A stretch of DNA of 38,335 nucleotides from Flavobacteriia bacterium (GTDB lineage Bacteria; Bacteroidota; Bacteroidia; Flavobacteriales_D; Crocinitomicaceae), in NCBI GenBank assembly GCA_947455255.1, contig CANGOA010000009.1:1-38335 (forward strand). Reading direction: 5' to 3'. Under the pieces are notes generated by a model that had not been told where the DNA came from, did not search any database, and saw only the letters and a program-made list of their open reading frames with translations. Shown piece by piece: positions 22,153 to 30,831 of this stretch. The stretch's first letter is position 1; every line of letters starts with the position of its first letter. Both the position numbers and the translations under genes were made by a program.

Positions 22153-23985
22153 TTACATTTGATCTTCAAGGTCTAGTTTATCTCCGCGCAATAATCGTAA
22201 TCGTTTACGCGCTTCTACAACAAACAAACTTCCTTTATATTGAAAAATAATTTTTTTGTATTGCTCGATGGCTTTTTCTTTGTCACCTAAATGATTCTCA
22301 TAAATGTCACCTAATTGAAATAAAGCATCATCTGCTAAGATATCCTCGGCATAAGATTTAAGTAACTTGTCAAGATAATTAATAGCTTCTATCCAATTTC
22401 CTTGTTGTTGAAATGCTTGAGCTTTTCGAAGTAAAATCTCATCTGCTAATCCATGATAAGGAAAAGCAGTTAAAATCGAATCATACAATAAAAATGCTGG
22501 TTTATATTGATGTTGCTCTAAGAGCAAATCTGCTTGTGCAAATTGGTGCATGGCCGTATAATTACTGTCTAATCCATAGTTATCTGTAATTAAAAGTGAC
22601 AATTTCAAAGCATCATTGGCTATAAGTTTTGAGGTCGATTGTTTAAGGATGTCTAACTGAGATTGCGCAAATTGAAAATCTCCGTCATAATAAAAAATAC
22701 GGGCATTTTTAAATTTAGCTTCAAAACCAATAGTTTCAAACTTATAGTCATTATCGATTTGCATATATAACAAAGAAGCTTCCCAAATTTCATTTTTCAA
22801 AACATAAAAATCTGCAAGCAACATTTTAATTTCAGAGACTTGAATTACAGAAAGTCCTGGTATGGTCATGGATTCTTTCAAAAGTTGAATCGCTTCATCC
22901 ACTTGATTGGTAAATAGCCCTTGTATTTGAGCTAACTCTTTTAAAATAGTTAAAGTATTTCTAGATTTACCTAAGCGTTGAATTGCACCTTTGTATTTAA
23001 GAATGATGTTTTGCAAGGTGTCTTTATCTAAATTTCGTTGTTCTGTCACTTCTAAGAAATATGTGTGTAATAATGCATTTTCACACATAAAATGAAAACC
23101 TTTTTCTTTTCCATAGTTTAAGACGTAATTATATCCTTTTCGTGCAAGGAAATAATCTTTATTCTGAGTAAAGACATTCGCTAATTCAAAAACACGAGAT
23201 CCAGAACTATTTTCGCGTTTATCTATTGCTTGTGCCTGTGTTAATGCAAGTGAAAATTGTTTACGTTGAGTAAAAAACCATTGTAACATTTCTGCATAAA
23301 TCAAATCACTAGATCGTGATTGTGAACGATCGATTAATTCTTCTTTTAACAAATCTGCAATTGGATTAGTAATTTGAGTAAAATCAATACGTTGTGCTAA
23401 CGCTGTTTGAACTTGTTCTTCAAAATCCTTGTTATTTTCAAGTAGTTCTAAATACTCATTAATCATCTTTTGATGTTGTCCCAAAAGCAAATAAACATCT
23501 GCAAATTGTAAATTTAAAGGATACGTATTTCCAAGATTTTTTCGTCCTTTTTCAAGCATTTGTAAAGACAACTCTATTTTTCCTTTTTCTTTAAACGCCT
23601 TGTAAACCTCTAATACCTTAACACTAGACATCGCATTTTCCTCGATTAATCGCTGGTAAATTTTAATTGCTGCTTTTGGTTCGTCATGAGTTTCATAAAA
23701 TTCACCCAACATTACTGGATAATCGACAGTATAAGAATCAAAATCTATTTGTTTTTTTAAAATTTTCTCTGCTTCGCGCTCTTTCTTTGTTTTTAGTAAG
23801 CAAGTATAATAACGTAAAAAAGTAAACTTGCTGTTTTCTTTTTGAAATACTTGTTGGCAATAGGGAAGTGCTTTTTCGAAATCACCATTTGAATAATAAT
23901 ATTGTGCTAACTGTTGGTCTGTGCTTACCTGTGCTTGAAAAGTAAAGGTAGTAAATAAAAAAATCAACAAAATACACACTCGCAT
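22153..23985 (-). CDS. Secreted tetratricopeptide repeat protein
   Basis: A 610-residue protein with a signal peptide (about 1-18, ending TFQAQ). It is made of TPR-like helix pairs throughout: for example AQYYYSNGDFEKALPYCQQV near the start, AIKIYQRLIEENA at about 106-118, and in the last 120 residues QADLLLEQHQYKPAFLLYDS, GNWIEAINYLDKLL and KEAIEQYKKI-like units, with QLGDIYENHLGDKEKAIEQY giving the best consensus match. TPR arrays act as protein-binding scaffolds, here in the periplasm. No catalytic domain. It lies 5 bases after one lipoprotein gene and 2 bases before another, so it likely works with them at the outer membrane. Confidence 0.85.
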   Translation of the reverse strand: MRVCILLIFLFTTFTFQAQVSTDQQLAQYYYSNGDFEKALPYCQQVFQKENSKFTFLRYYTCLLKTKKEREAEKILKKQIDFDSYTVDYPVMLGEFYETHDEPKAAIKIYQRLIEENAMSSVKVLEVYKAFKEKGKIELSLQMLEKGRKNLGNTYPLNLQFADVYLLLGQHQKMINEYLELLENNKDFEEQVQTALAQRIDFTQITNPIADLLKEELIDRSQSRSSDLIYAEMLQWFFTQRKQFSLALTQAQAIDKRENSSGSRVFELANVFTQNKDYFLARKGYNYVLNYGKEKGFHFMCENALLHTYFLEVTEQRNLDKDTLQNIILKYKGAIQRLGKSRNTLTILKELAQIQGLFTNQVDEAIQLLKESMTIPGLSVIQVSEIKMLLADFYVLKNEIWEASLLYMQIDNDYKFETIGFEAKFKNARIFYYDGDFQFAQSQLDILKQSTSKLIANDALKLSLLITDNYGLDSNYTAMHQFAQADLLLEQHQYKPAFLLYDSILTAFPYHGLADEILLRKAQAFQQQGNWIEAINYLDKLLKSYAEDILADDALFQLGDIYENHLGDKEKAIEQYKKIIFQYKGSLFVVEARKRLRLLRGDKLDLEDQM

Positions 23986-23990
23986 ACTAT

Positions 23991-24527
23991 CTATTTTGAG
24001 GCAATTTCAGCAGCAAATTTTTCTACTACATCTTTCACTTGAAGATAAGCATGAAGATTATCTATTTGTAATTTGGTCATATCTTCCACAATTTGCTGTA
24101 GATTGTCAACTTTATCTGTTTCAAACGCTAAAAATTTATCGTAATTCGCGCGATCGCCATCGCCATTTTTTATGTCATTTGTCAAATTTGCAATTGAATT
24201 TTTTACTTTTTGAGAACCAAAAAGAATTTTCTCTCCATATGTTTCCACCAAATTTAAGCGCTTGTATATTCGGTTATAGCTGTCTATTTTTTTTGCTATA
24301 TCAATAGACAATGTATCTCCGTCTACATCAAATTTGACGCGATATTTTAACTCTTTCATCGTGTAAATAATCTCAGAAATAGTATCTTTTTTCAATGCTT
24401 CATATTCACGTTGGATATGATCTACGCGTTTATCTAAGATAGAAAGTTCTTCCAATTGCTGTTTTTTTGCTACATCGTGACACGATACCAATCCTATTAT
24501 TAACGTTAAAAAGACAAAAAATTTCAT
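23991..24527 (-). CDS. Coiled-coil lipoprotein of unknown function
   Basis: A 178-residue protein with signal peptide and lipobox GLVSC (Cys16). The mature part is almost wholly charged helix with few prolines (LEELSILDKRVDHIQREYEALKKD at the start, LQQIVEDMTKLQIDNLHAYLQ near the end) and so is probably a coiled coil. First gene of the lipoprotein/TPR/lipoprotein operon downstream of radA. On the minus strand TATTTTCG, one base off the -7 consensus, lies about 40 bases before the ATG and may be its own promoter. Confidence 0.68.
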   Translation of the reverse strand: MKFFVFLTLIIGLVSCHDVAKKQQLEELSILDKRVDHIQREYEALKKDTISEIIYTMKELKYRVKFDVDGDTLSIDIAKKIDSYNRIYKRLNLVETYGEKILFGSQKVKNSIANLTNDIKNGDGDRANYDKFLAFETDKVDNLQQIVEDMTKLQIDNLHAYLQVKDVVEKFAAEIASK

Positions 24528-24574
24528 GGGATAAAATACTTGTTATTCTATAGTACGAAAATACAATATAAATT

Positions 24575-25939
24575 TTAGCTGAACAATGCTTTTAGTACCT
24601 CATCGATACGACTGCACATCACTAATTCAATTGAATGATTTTTTTGAGAGATTCCTTTATTAAATGAGGAAATAATAATTTTTTCAAACCCTAATTTTTC
24701 AGCCTCCGAAATTCGTTGTTCAATACGATTAACAGGACGAATTTCGCCTGATAAACCAACTTCGGCAGACAAACAAATGTTTTTAGGAACTGGTAAATCT
24801 GCATTTGAGGATAATACAGAAGCAACAACTGCCAAATCAATTGCTGGGTCATCTACACGAATTCCACCAGCAATATTTAAGAATACGTCTTTTGCACCTA
24901 ATTTGAACCCACAACGTTTTTCCATAACTGCTAATAACATATTTAATCTTCGCAAATCAAACCCTGTAGATGAGCGCTGTGGTGTACCATAAGCTGCTGT
25001 GCTAACTAGTGCTTGTACCTCAATCAACATTGGACGTAATCCTTCCAAGGTAGATGCAATCGAAATTCCACTTAACGTAGCGTCAGTATTGGTAATCAAT
25101 ATTTCGGATGGATTCTCTACCTGACGAAGTCCAGAACCAAGCATTTCATATATACCCAATTCATTTGTACTTCCAAAACGATTTTTGATGGTTCTCAATA
25201 ATCTATAAACGTGATTTCGATCACCTTCAAATTGCAATACAACATCCACCATGTGTTCCAACACTTTTGGTCCTGCTAGTGCTCCTTCTTTGGTAATATG
25301 ACCAATTAAAAAAACAGGAACCTCCGTTTGTTTGGCATAACGCAATAATTGCGCTGTGCATTCTCGTACTTGTGAAATGCTACCCGGAGAACTTTCAATA
25401 TGGGAACTATACAATGTTTGAATAGAATCAATGACTAACAACTGAGGTTTAATCTCTTCCGTTTGCAAAAAGATATTTTGTAAGTTGGTTTCTGTTAGTA
25501 TAAAGCATTCGTTGTTATCTAAACCGATGCGTTCTGCACGCATTTTGATTTGCTGTTCACTTTCTTCACCAGAAACATAGAGTATGCGCAAGTTTTTTTC
25601 TGTAACTGCTAATTGTAACATTAAGGTAGACTTACCAATCCCTGGTTCACCACCAAAAAGAATCAAAGATCCTGGCACTAAACCTTCACCTAATACACGA
25701 TTTAACTCTTTATCATGCAGTGTAATACGCGCTTCTGCACGGTGTTCGATATCTTGAACTGCTTGAGGTTTAGCCGACTTTCCATTACTCGTAGAAAAAG
25801 CAACTACCGATGAATCATTGTTGCCAATAATTTCTTCCACAAAGGTGTTCCATTCCGAGCAAGAAGGACATTTACCTAACCATTTGGGTGTTTGGTGTCC
25901 ACAATTTTGACAAAAAAATGCTGTTTTAATTTTAGCCAT
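24575..25939 (-). CDS. radA: DNA repair protein RadA
   Basis: A 454-residue RecA-like ATPase that drives branch migration of recombination intermediates. In order: zinc finger with Cys10, Cys13, Cys24 and Cys27 (CQNCGH and CPSCSEW); RecA-like domain with Walker A GEPGIGKST at about 97-105, Walker B LLVIDSIQT, and the RadA-specific KNRFGSTNE; and a C-terminal Lon-protease-like domain (LNIAGGIRVDDPAIDLAVVASVLSS) without a catalytic Ser-Lys dyad. The start is the ATG at 25939, two codons after an in-frame TTG, because MAKIKTAFFC is the usual RadA opening. A good promoter lies 3 bases upstream of the ATG. Confidence 0.96.
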   Translation of the reverse strand: MAKIKTAFFCQNCGHQTPKWLGKCPSCSEWNTFVEEIIGNNDSSVVAFSTSNGKSAKPQAVQDIEHRAEARITLHDKELNRVLGEGLVPGSLILFGGEPGIGKSTLMLQLAVTEKNLRILYVSGEESEQQIKMRAERIGLDNNECFILTETNLQNIFLQTEEIKPQLLVIDSIQTLYSSHIESSPGSISQVRECTAQLLRYAKQTEVPVFLIGHITKEGALAGPKVLEHMVDVVLQFEGDRNHVYRLLRTIKNRFGSTNELGIYEMLGSGLRQVENPSEILITNTDATLSGISIASTLEGLRPMLIEVQALVSTAAYGTPQRSSTGFDLRRLNMLLAVMEKRCGFKLGAKDVFLNIAGGIRVDDPAIDLAVVASVLSSNADLPVPKNICLSAEVGLSGEIRPVNRIEQRISEAEKLGFEKIIISSFNKGISQKNHSIELVMCSRIDEVLKALFS

Positions 25940-25942
25940 AGT

Positions 25943-25976
25943 CAAAGGTAAAGATTTTAAGAACGAGCGAAAGCAA
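25943..25976 (-). promoter_or_regulatory. Promoter of radA, possibly giving a leaderless mRNA
   Basis: On the minus strand TTG (25976-25974), a 23-base spacer, and TACCTTTG (25950-25943) fit the Bacteroidota consensus TTG-N17-23-TAnnTTTG. The -7 box ends 3 bases before the ATG, so the predicted start of transcription falls on the A of the ATG. Confidence 0.55.
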
Positions 25977-26130
25977 TCAAGTCAATAAAATCATCTTGGG
26001 CTAAATGTTTTAACGCTATCCAAAACTTTCACATGAAAAATAAGAACCAATTATTTATCTTATACTACCTACAAAGTCTAAAACTACTTCACTTAAAATA
26101 ATTATTACCTTTACTTTCAAATTATTATAC

Positions 26131-26913
26131 ATGAAAAAGGTCAGTTTCTTAATTTTTCTATTAAGTGTTTTAAGTTCTTGCATAGTATACAGAATGCATA
26201 AATTAACCCATAACCCTTCTGATAGCTACTTTGTAAAAGGAAAAAAATACCATTACAATACATTTTATATTGACAGTTTAGGAGATACTGTTGTTCGAGG
26301 AAAGTTAATCATAGCTCCAACTGGAAAACCTTGGATTGCGCAACCAGGAGTTCAAGAATCAGTATATTATTATTATTTTGTAGATAGTTTGGAGTATGTC
26401 AAATTTATTGATCCTGAACCATTTTTTGCAAAAAGAAACAGCGACTATTTTGCAAAAAAACATAAATTAAAATTTAATAAAAAAGAAAATACAGGTGGTT
26501 ATATGAAAAGTAATTATTTCTACATCCATCCACCTAGAACAAATCAATTTAGATTATTATTTTATTCTCCACATCCATTTATGGCTAATCAATTGTTAAA
26601 TGATTCGTCTAATAATGAGTTTAATGTAGAATTAAAATTTTTTGGACCAATAATGTCGCTAATGAGTACTTATAAAGTAAAACCAATTTCAAAATCCTCA
26701 CTTTCTTCAGTTCCTGCATCCATCAAAGTTTGGAAAGTGGATATCGATGGTAAAATGAAGTTCAAAGATACAACTGAAACGTATTATACTGGATTATATA
26801 ATTCAACTATTGAGGCTGAATTTTGCAAAGAGTTTGCATATATCAAGATGCATTATCGGTTTGAGAATGGAATACAAGTGCTTTTCAACTTCGAAAAAAT
26901 GACGGAAGAATAA
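26131..26913 (+). CDS. Lipoprotein of unknown function
   Basis: A 260-residue protein with signal peptide and lipobox LSSC (Cys17). The rest is rich in aromatic residues and Lys (SYFVKGKKYHYNTFYID, ESVYYYYFVDS), a pattern often seen in beta-rich Bacteroidota outer-membrane lipoproteins. No motif of a known enzyme. It stands alone, divergent from radA and convergent with the YeeZ-like gene, so it is probably monocistronic. The 190-base region upstream holds no clear -7/-33 pair; TACCTTTA about 20 bases before the ATG is one base off. Confidence 0.65.
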   Translation: MKKVSFLIFLLSVLSSCIVYRMHKLTHNPSDSYFVKGKKYHYNTFYIDSLGDTVVRGKLIIAPTGKPWIAQPGVQESVYYYYFVDSLEYVKFIDPEPFFAKRNSDYFAKKHKLKFNKKENTGGYMKSNYFYIHPPRTNQFRLLFYSPHPFMANQLLNDSSNNEFNVELKFFGPIMSLMSTYKVKPISKSSLSSVPASIKVWKVDIDGKMKFKDTTETYYTGLYNSTIEAEFCKEFAYIKMHYRFENGIQVLFNFEKMTEE

Positions 26914-26951
26914 TTTAATGTTCGTTTCATGCAATTGTAACAGATAAAAAG

Positions 26952-27731
26952 TCACAATATCTCATACCTCATCCCTAACTCTCGGATTGATTTCTCATTA
27001 TTTACAATTTTTCCCTCCCCTTCTTCGATAAATTGAGGAAGTTCAAAGCCAAATTTTCTACATGACTCCGTATAATATTCGTTTCGTGTAGGATGCTGTG
27101 ACGCACAAGCGTTTACAATTTCACCCCAATAGTTTTTCTCTAGAATATTGATAATGATTTGAATACTATCCTGTTGTACAATTAAATTCACAGGTTGATT
27201 TCCATTGGCAATGTCTGTTCGACCTGCAAAAAACTTCGCAGGATGACGATTTGGTCCGATGAGTCCTGCCATACGAACAATGGTTAAACGCTTTTTTAGT
27301 TGCTTGCTTAGTAATTGTTCTGCAAAAGCAATATGATTAATATGTGCATTTTCATCCCATGTAAATGCATCTTCGTTTGCATCTTTAACATGTTCTGGAT
27401 AAACACCAGTCGTACTTACAAAAACAAAACGTGTGGACTCACTAAATTGTTGGGCTACATTCAAAAGATGTTCACCATACTCTTGTATACTATTTACTTT
27501 TCCAGGTGGAAAATTAAGAATACAATAATCCGTATTTTCTGTTAATTCATTTGGGACAATTACATTTGTTAATCGACTATTAAAACAATATGCTTTGAGT
27601 TTTTTAAGTTCAAGGATTTCTATTTTTTCGTTAGTTCTAGTTGAACCAACTATGGAATGTCCTATTTGTATTAATTTTTCTCCTAGCGGCTTACCCAACC
27701 ATCCAAATCCGATAATAGCAATCTTACTCAT
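26952..27731 (-). CDS. NAD(P)-binding Rossmann protein, YeeZ-like epimerase family
   Basis: A 259-residue protein. The N-terminal beta-alpha-beta nucleotide loop reads IAIIGFGWLGKPLG at 4-17 (GxGxxG). FVSTTGVYPEHV near 103-114 corresponds to the STTGVYG-like segment of extended short-chain dehydrogenases, and MAGLIGPNRHPAKFFAG is the PGxxGPxR-like substrate loop. This pattern matches E. coli YeeZ and related NAD-dependent epimerase-like proteins, whose substrate is unknown. The usual YxxxK Tyr is not obvious. Its start overlaps the end of ppk1 by 8 bases, so the two are cotranscribed. Confidence 0.82.
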   Translation of the reverse strand: MSKIAIIGFGWLGKPLGEKLIQIGHSIVGSTRTNEKIEILELKKLKAYCFNSRLTNVIVPNELTENTDYCILNFPPGKVNSIQEYGEHLLNVAQQFSESTRFVFVSTTGVYPEHVKDANEDAFTWDENAHINHIAFAEQLLSKQLKKRLTIVRMAGLIGPNRHPAKFFAGRTDIANGNQPVNLIVQQDSIQIIINILEKNYWGEIVNACASQHPTRNEYYTESCRKFGFELPQFIEEGEGKIVNNEKSIRELGMRYEIL

Positions 27732-29784
27732 TACTATCTTCTCCTACTAACTCTAGTTGATTTTTATAATACTCATACAAAGCCATTTGAGAACGAACAG
27801 GGTAATCTAAATCATTTGTATGGTGTTTATTTTTTAATTTTTTATCAATCTCGCGAGACTTTTGGTTGTCAGACCATTGTAATCCAAAAATTGTTTGAAG
27901 TTCATTTTGAAGAACTTTATCTAAAATCGGTGCTCCAACTTCGATACGTTTGTCTAAGTTACGTTCCATCCAATCAGATGAAGAAATATAATAAAGAGGA
28001 GATCCATTATTCTCAAAAATCATAAAACGCGCATGTTCTAAAAAACGATCTACAACACTAATGGCTTCGATGTTTTCACTTTGATTTTTAATTCCAGGAA
28101 CCAAACAACATACCCCGCGCACATTCAGTTTAATTTTAACACCAGCTTTACTAGCTTGATACAATTTATCAATCATTTTTACATCCACCAAATTATTGAT
28201 TTTTATACAAATTCCTGAAGGTATCCCCTTTTTAGCATTATCAATTTCCGTTTGAATTAAACTTGTCAATTTACGGCGATTGTTGAATGGTGAAACGAGT
28301 AAATTGCGATAAACTCCCCTTTCAATATTATTTTCCATCAAGCGAAATACTTTTCTAACTTCTTGGCAAATGGAATTATTTGATGTAAAATATCCTACAT
28401 CAGAATATATTTTAGCTGTTTTTTCATGAAAATTTCCAGTACCAATAAATGCAATGATTTGTTCCTTCCCTTTGACAACACGAGTAATTTTCAATAATTT
28501 AGAATGTACTTTCAAGCCTTGTACACCATAGATGACACGTGCTCCTTGTTCTTTCATGCGTTCTGCCCAATAAAGGTTGTTTTCCTCATCAAAGCGTGCT
28601 TGAATTTCAAAAATCACAACAACTTCTTTTCCATTATTTACCGCATTTAATAATGCATTCATAATTTGCGAATTATGCGCAACGCGATAAACATTGATTT
28701 TTATAGACCTTACTGTTGGATCAATTGCTGCTTCACGTATCGTATCTACAACGTAATCAAACTTTTGGTATGGAAAATGGAGTAATACATCTTTTTCAGC
28801 AAATGTATTTAAATAGCTTTTGACATGGATTAAATCTGGATGGTCTAAAGGTGGTAATTTTTCATACACTAATTCTTTTTTTCCAAAATCAGGAAAACCA
28901 GCAAAGTCTTTAAAATTATGGTAACGTCCTCCAGGAATAGCATTTAATCCCGCTTTAAGATTTAATGCTTTTAACAAGTAATTTTTTAAATCTGTTGGCA
29001 TCTTTGCATCGTAAACAAAACGTACAGGTTCACCTTTTTTTCTGTTTTGTAGACTCGCTTCCATTTTTTCAATGAAAGACACGGATAAATCATCATCTAA
29101 GTTTAACTCCGCATCACGGGTAAACTTAAAGGTAAAAGCCTCCATCTCTTTCACATCAAAAATGGTGAAAATGGACTCTAAGTGTAAACGAATGATATCA
29201 TCAATTAAGATAAAAAACGATTTATCTTCTTGCTGTATCTTATAAAAACGTTGATAAGTTGATGGTATTTGAATTAAAGCGTAAAATACTTTTTTTGAAT
29301 TTTCTTTTTCTAATCTTACTGCTAGATAAATATGTGTATCTCTTAGTTTTGGGAAAGGCAATTTAGGGTTAAGTATAATCGGAACTATTTCATGTTTGAG
29401 TTCAGCATGAAAATAATTAGAAAGTTCTTCTCTATGTTTGTTCGTTAAGTTCTTTTCTGTTAATTGATAAATATTCTTTTCTTTTAATTCTATCAACAAA
29501 CCTTGATAACAAGACTCAAACATTTTTTGTTGTTTCAATACTTCTGCACGAATATCCTCCAACAATTCGGAAGCTGTTCCATTATAACCTTGTACGGAAT
29601 TTTTTTTAATCGAAATAATACGTTTAATGTTTGCAACTCTTACACGGAAAAATTCATCCATATTATTAGAATATATTCCTAAAAAGCGCATACGTTCAAC
29701 CAAAGGAACATTCGGATCTATTGCTTCTTGTAGTACTCTTTCGTTAAATGACAACCAACTTAATTCCCGATTTACTAATTCCAT
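27724..29784 (-). CDS. ppk1: Polyphosphate kinase
   Basis: A 686-residue enzyme that makes polyphosphate reversibly from the gamma phosphate of ATP. The PPK1 N-terminal domain begins NRELSWLSFNERVLQEA at residues 5-21, and the middle head domain covers about 110-320. The first phospholipase D-like catalytic half contains VHSKLLKI with His427, equal to the autophosphorylated His435 of E. coli, and IGTGNFHEKTAKIYSD follows. The second half contains RFLEHARFMIFENN with the second catalytic His. Its length equals E. coli PPK1 (688). The gene starts after ispD with its own promoter candidate at 29811-29818, and the 3' end overlaps the YeeZ-like gene. Confidence 0.97.
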   Translation of the reverse strand: MELVNRELSWLSFNERVLQEAIDPNVPLVERMRFLGIYSNNMDEFFRVRVANIKRIISIKKNSVQGYNGTASELLEDIRAEVLKQQKMFESCYQGLLIELKEKNIYQLTEKNLTNKHREELSNYFHAELKHEIVPIILNPKLPFPKLRDTHIYLAVRLEKENSKKVFYALIQIPSTYQRFYKIQQEDKSFFILIDDIIRLHLESIFTIFDVKEMEAFTFKFTRDAELNLDDDLSVSFIEKMEASLQNRKKGEPVRFVYDAKMPTDLKNYLLKALNLKAGLNAIPGGRYHNFKDFAGFPDFGKKELVYEKLPPLDHPDLIHVKSYLNTFAEKDVLLHFPYQKFDYVVDTIREAAIDPTVRSIKINVYRVAHNSQIMNALLNAVNNGKEVVVIFEIQARFDEENNLYWAERMKEQGARVIYGVQGLKVHSKLLKITRVVKGKEQIIAFIGTGNFHEKTAKIYSDVGYFTSNNSICQEVRKVFRLMENNIERGVYRNLLVSPFNNRRKLTSLIQTEIDNAKKGIPSGICIKINNLVDVKMIDKLYQASKAGVKIKLNVRGVCCLVPGIKNQSENIEAISVVDRFLEHARFMIFENNGSPLYYISSSDWMERNLDKRIEVGAPILDKVLQNELQTIFGLQWSDNQKSREIDKKLKNKHHTNDLDYPVRSQMALYEYYKNQLELVGEDSNE

Positions 29785-29810
29785 ATTTTAATTTCTAACA
29801 ACGATAAAGA

Positions 29811-29818
29811 CAAAAATA
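29811..29818 (-). promoter_or_regulatory. Candidate -7 box of ppk1
   Basis: TATTTTTG on the minus strand is a full match to TAnnTTTG, 26 bases before the ppk1 ATG. TTC instead of TTG lies 17 bases upstream. Confidence 0.45.
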
Positions 29819-29829
29819 GAGATTATTTG

Positions 29830-30480
29830 TTATTTGAATGTTAAATCAACAGGTGTTGTAATTTTCACATTTTCTACATTTCCATCCACCAAAGATATAG
29901 TAAAACCTGCTTCTTCAACTAAACTCGCGTCATCAGTAATTCCATCATGAAATGGAAGTTGATACGCTTTTTCCAAGATACTTTTCTCAAATACTTGTGG
30001 AGTTTGCACACTTCGGAAGCAACTACGAACCACCGCTCGTGAGTTGCCATTTGGTAATAATTCTCTGAGTGACTCGTTCACTTCAAGTACTGGAATTCCA
30101 GTGCCTTTAGTTTTAGCGGCTTCAAAACAACGTTGAATAGTTTCTTGAGAAACATTTGGGCGCACACCATCATGAACTGCAACGAATTTTCCTTTTGCTA
30201 ATTTTAATGCGCCTTGTATTGAATGGTAACGTTCTTTTCCGCCAGACAATAAAATATGAGGAATAGTAAATTGATATTGGTTACATAATTCTTCCCAATA
30301 CGTCAACCATTCTTCAGGTAGTGTTACGAGAATTTGTGCTTGATTATCAAATGTATAAAAACGTGAAATCGTTTTCATTAAAATAGGAGAATCTCCTAAT
30401 ACCAAAAATTGTTTAGGAATAGTGCCACCCATTCTTTTTCCAATTCCACCTGCTGTTATGATGATTGTATTTTCGTGCAT
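29830..30480 (-). CDS. ispD: 2-C-methyl-D-erythritol 4-phosphate cytidylyltransferase
   Basis: A 216-residue enzyme of the MEP isoprenoid pathway that joins CTP and MEP to CDP-ME. Motifs are the nucleotide loop ITAGGIGKRMGGTIPKQFL at residues 8-26, LLSGGKERYHSIQGAL, VHDGVRPNVS with Asp and Arg of the active site, SVQTPQVF, and the terminal ITDDASLVEEAG with NVKITTPVDL. All family-conserved residues appear present. I start at the ATG 30480; an in-frame upstream TTG would lie inside the terminator hairpin of the gene before it. The mRNA start is puzzling because that terminator ends 4 bases before this ATG. Confidence 0.95.
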   Translation of the reverse strand: MHENTIIITAGGIGKRMGGTIPKQFLVLGDSPILMKTISRFYTFDNQAQILVTLPEEWLTYWEELCNQYQFTIPHILLSGGKERYHSIQGALKLAKGKFVAVHDGVRPNVSQETIQRCFEAAKTKGTGIPVLEVNESLRELLPNGNSRAVVRSCFRSVQTPQVFEKSILEKAYQLPFHDGITDDASLVEEAGFTISLVDGNVENVKITTPVDLTFK

Positions 30481-30483
30481 AGT

Positions 30484-30513
30484 GAAAAAAAAAGGTTGTC
30501 TAAAAGACAACCT
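30484..30513 (-). terminator. Rho-independent terminator between the small membrane gene and ispD
   Basis: Perfect 9-base stem aggttgtct (30493-30501) / agacaacct (30505-30513) with a 3-base loop. On the minus strand the stem is followed by a run of nine T (30492-30484). It lies 20 bases after the stop of the small membrane-protein gene and only 4 bases before the ispD ATG. Confidence 0.85.
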
Positions 30514-30532
30514 AAAATTATGTTAGTGAAAA

Positions 30533-30715
30533 TTATTTAATCTGATTTGGATTATTTTCAGCTTCTTTGTTGAATTTACGTTGGAAATTCAACCAATAGA
30601 ATAAACCGAAAAAACCTAGAATAATACAAGAATAATTGAATACATTTCCAACTATATCATAAAATCCAAAAAAGAAATTAAAAAAATTCGCGATTCCGTA
30701 CCAAAGTGCATTCAT
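30533..30715 (-). CDS. Small membrane protein, DUF6341-like
   Basis: A 60-residue protein from the ATG at 30715 (an in-frame TTG at 30748 is rejected as start). It has an amphipathic aromatic first half (NALWYGIANFFNFFFGFYDIV), a hydrophobic segment at about 27-43 and a charged tail (NFQRKFNKEAENNPNQIK). This layout, and its position head-to-head with a DUF6427-like gene, resembles the small DUF6341 proteins of flavobacteria; the identification is from memory of that gene pair. Function unknown. A strong terminator follows its stop. Confidence 0.6.
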   Translation of the reverse strand: MNALWYGIANFFNFFFGFYDIVGNVFNYSCIILGFFGLFYWLNFQRKFNKEAENNPNQIK

Positions 30716-30795
30716 AGTTTCTAAGTTTTTATAAGACAAAATAAACAATTTCTTTTCAAATTATCAACAATTGTGGATTTTATTTTGATTTTCTG

Positions 30796-30826
30796 TTGAA
30801 AATCTTGCCATCCAATTGTATCTTCG
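30796..30826 (+). promoter_or_regulatory. Candidate promoter of the DUF6427-like gene, very short leader
   Basis: TTG (30796-30798), a 20-base spacer, and TATCTTCG (30819-30826), one base off TAnnTTTG. The box ends 5 bases before the ATG at 30832, so transcription would begin one or two bases before or at the start codon. Confidence 0.4.
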
Positions 30827-30831
30827 CGACA

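Noticed and set aside
30499-30510. Upstream TTG start for ispD
   Set aside because: It falls inside a strong terminator hairpin; the ATG at 30480 gives the usual IspD N-terminus.
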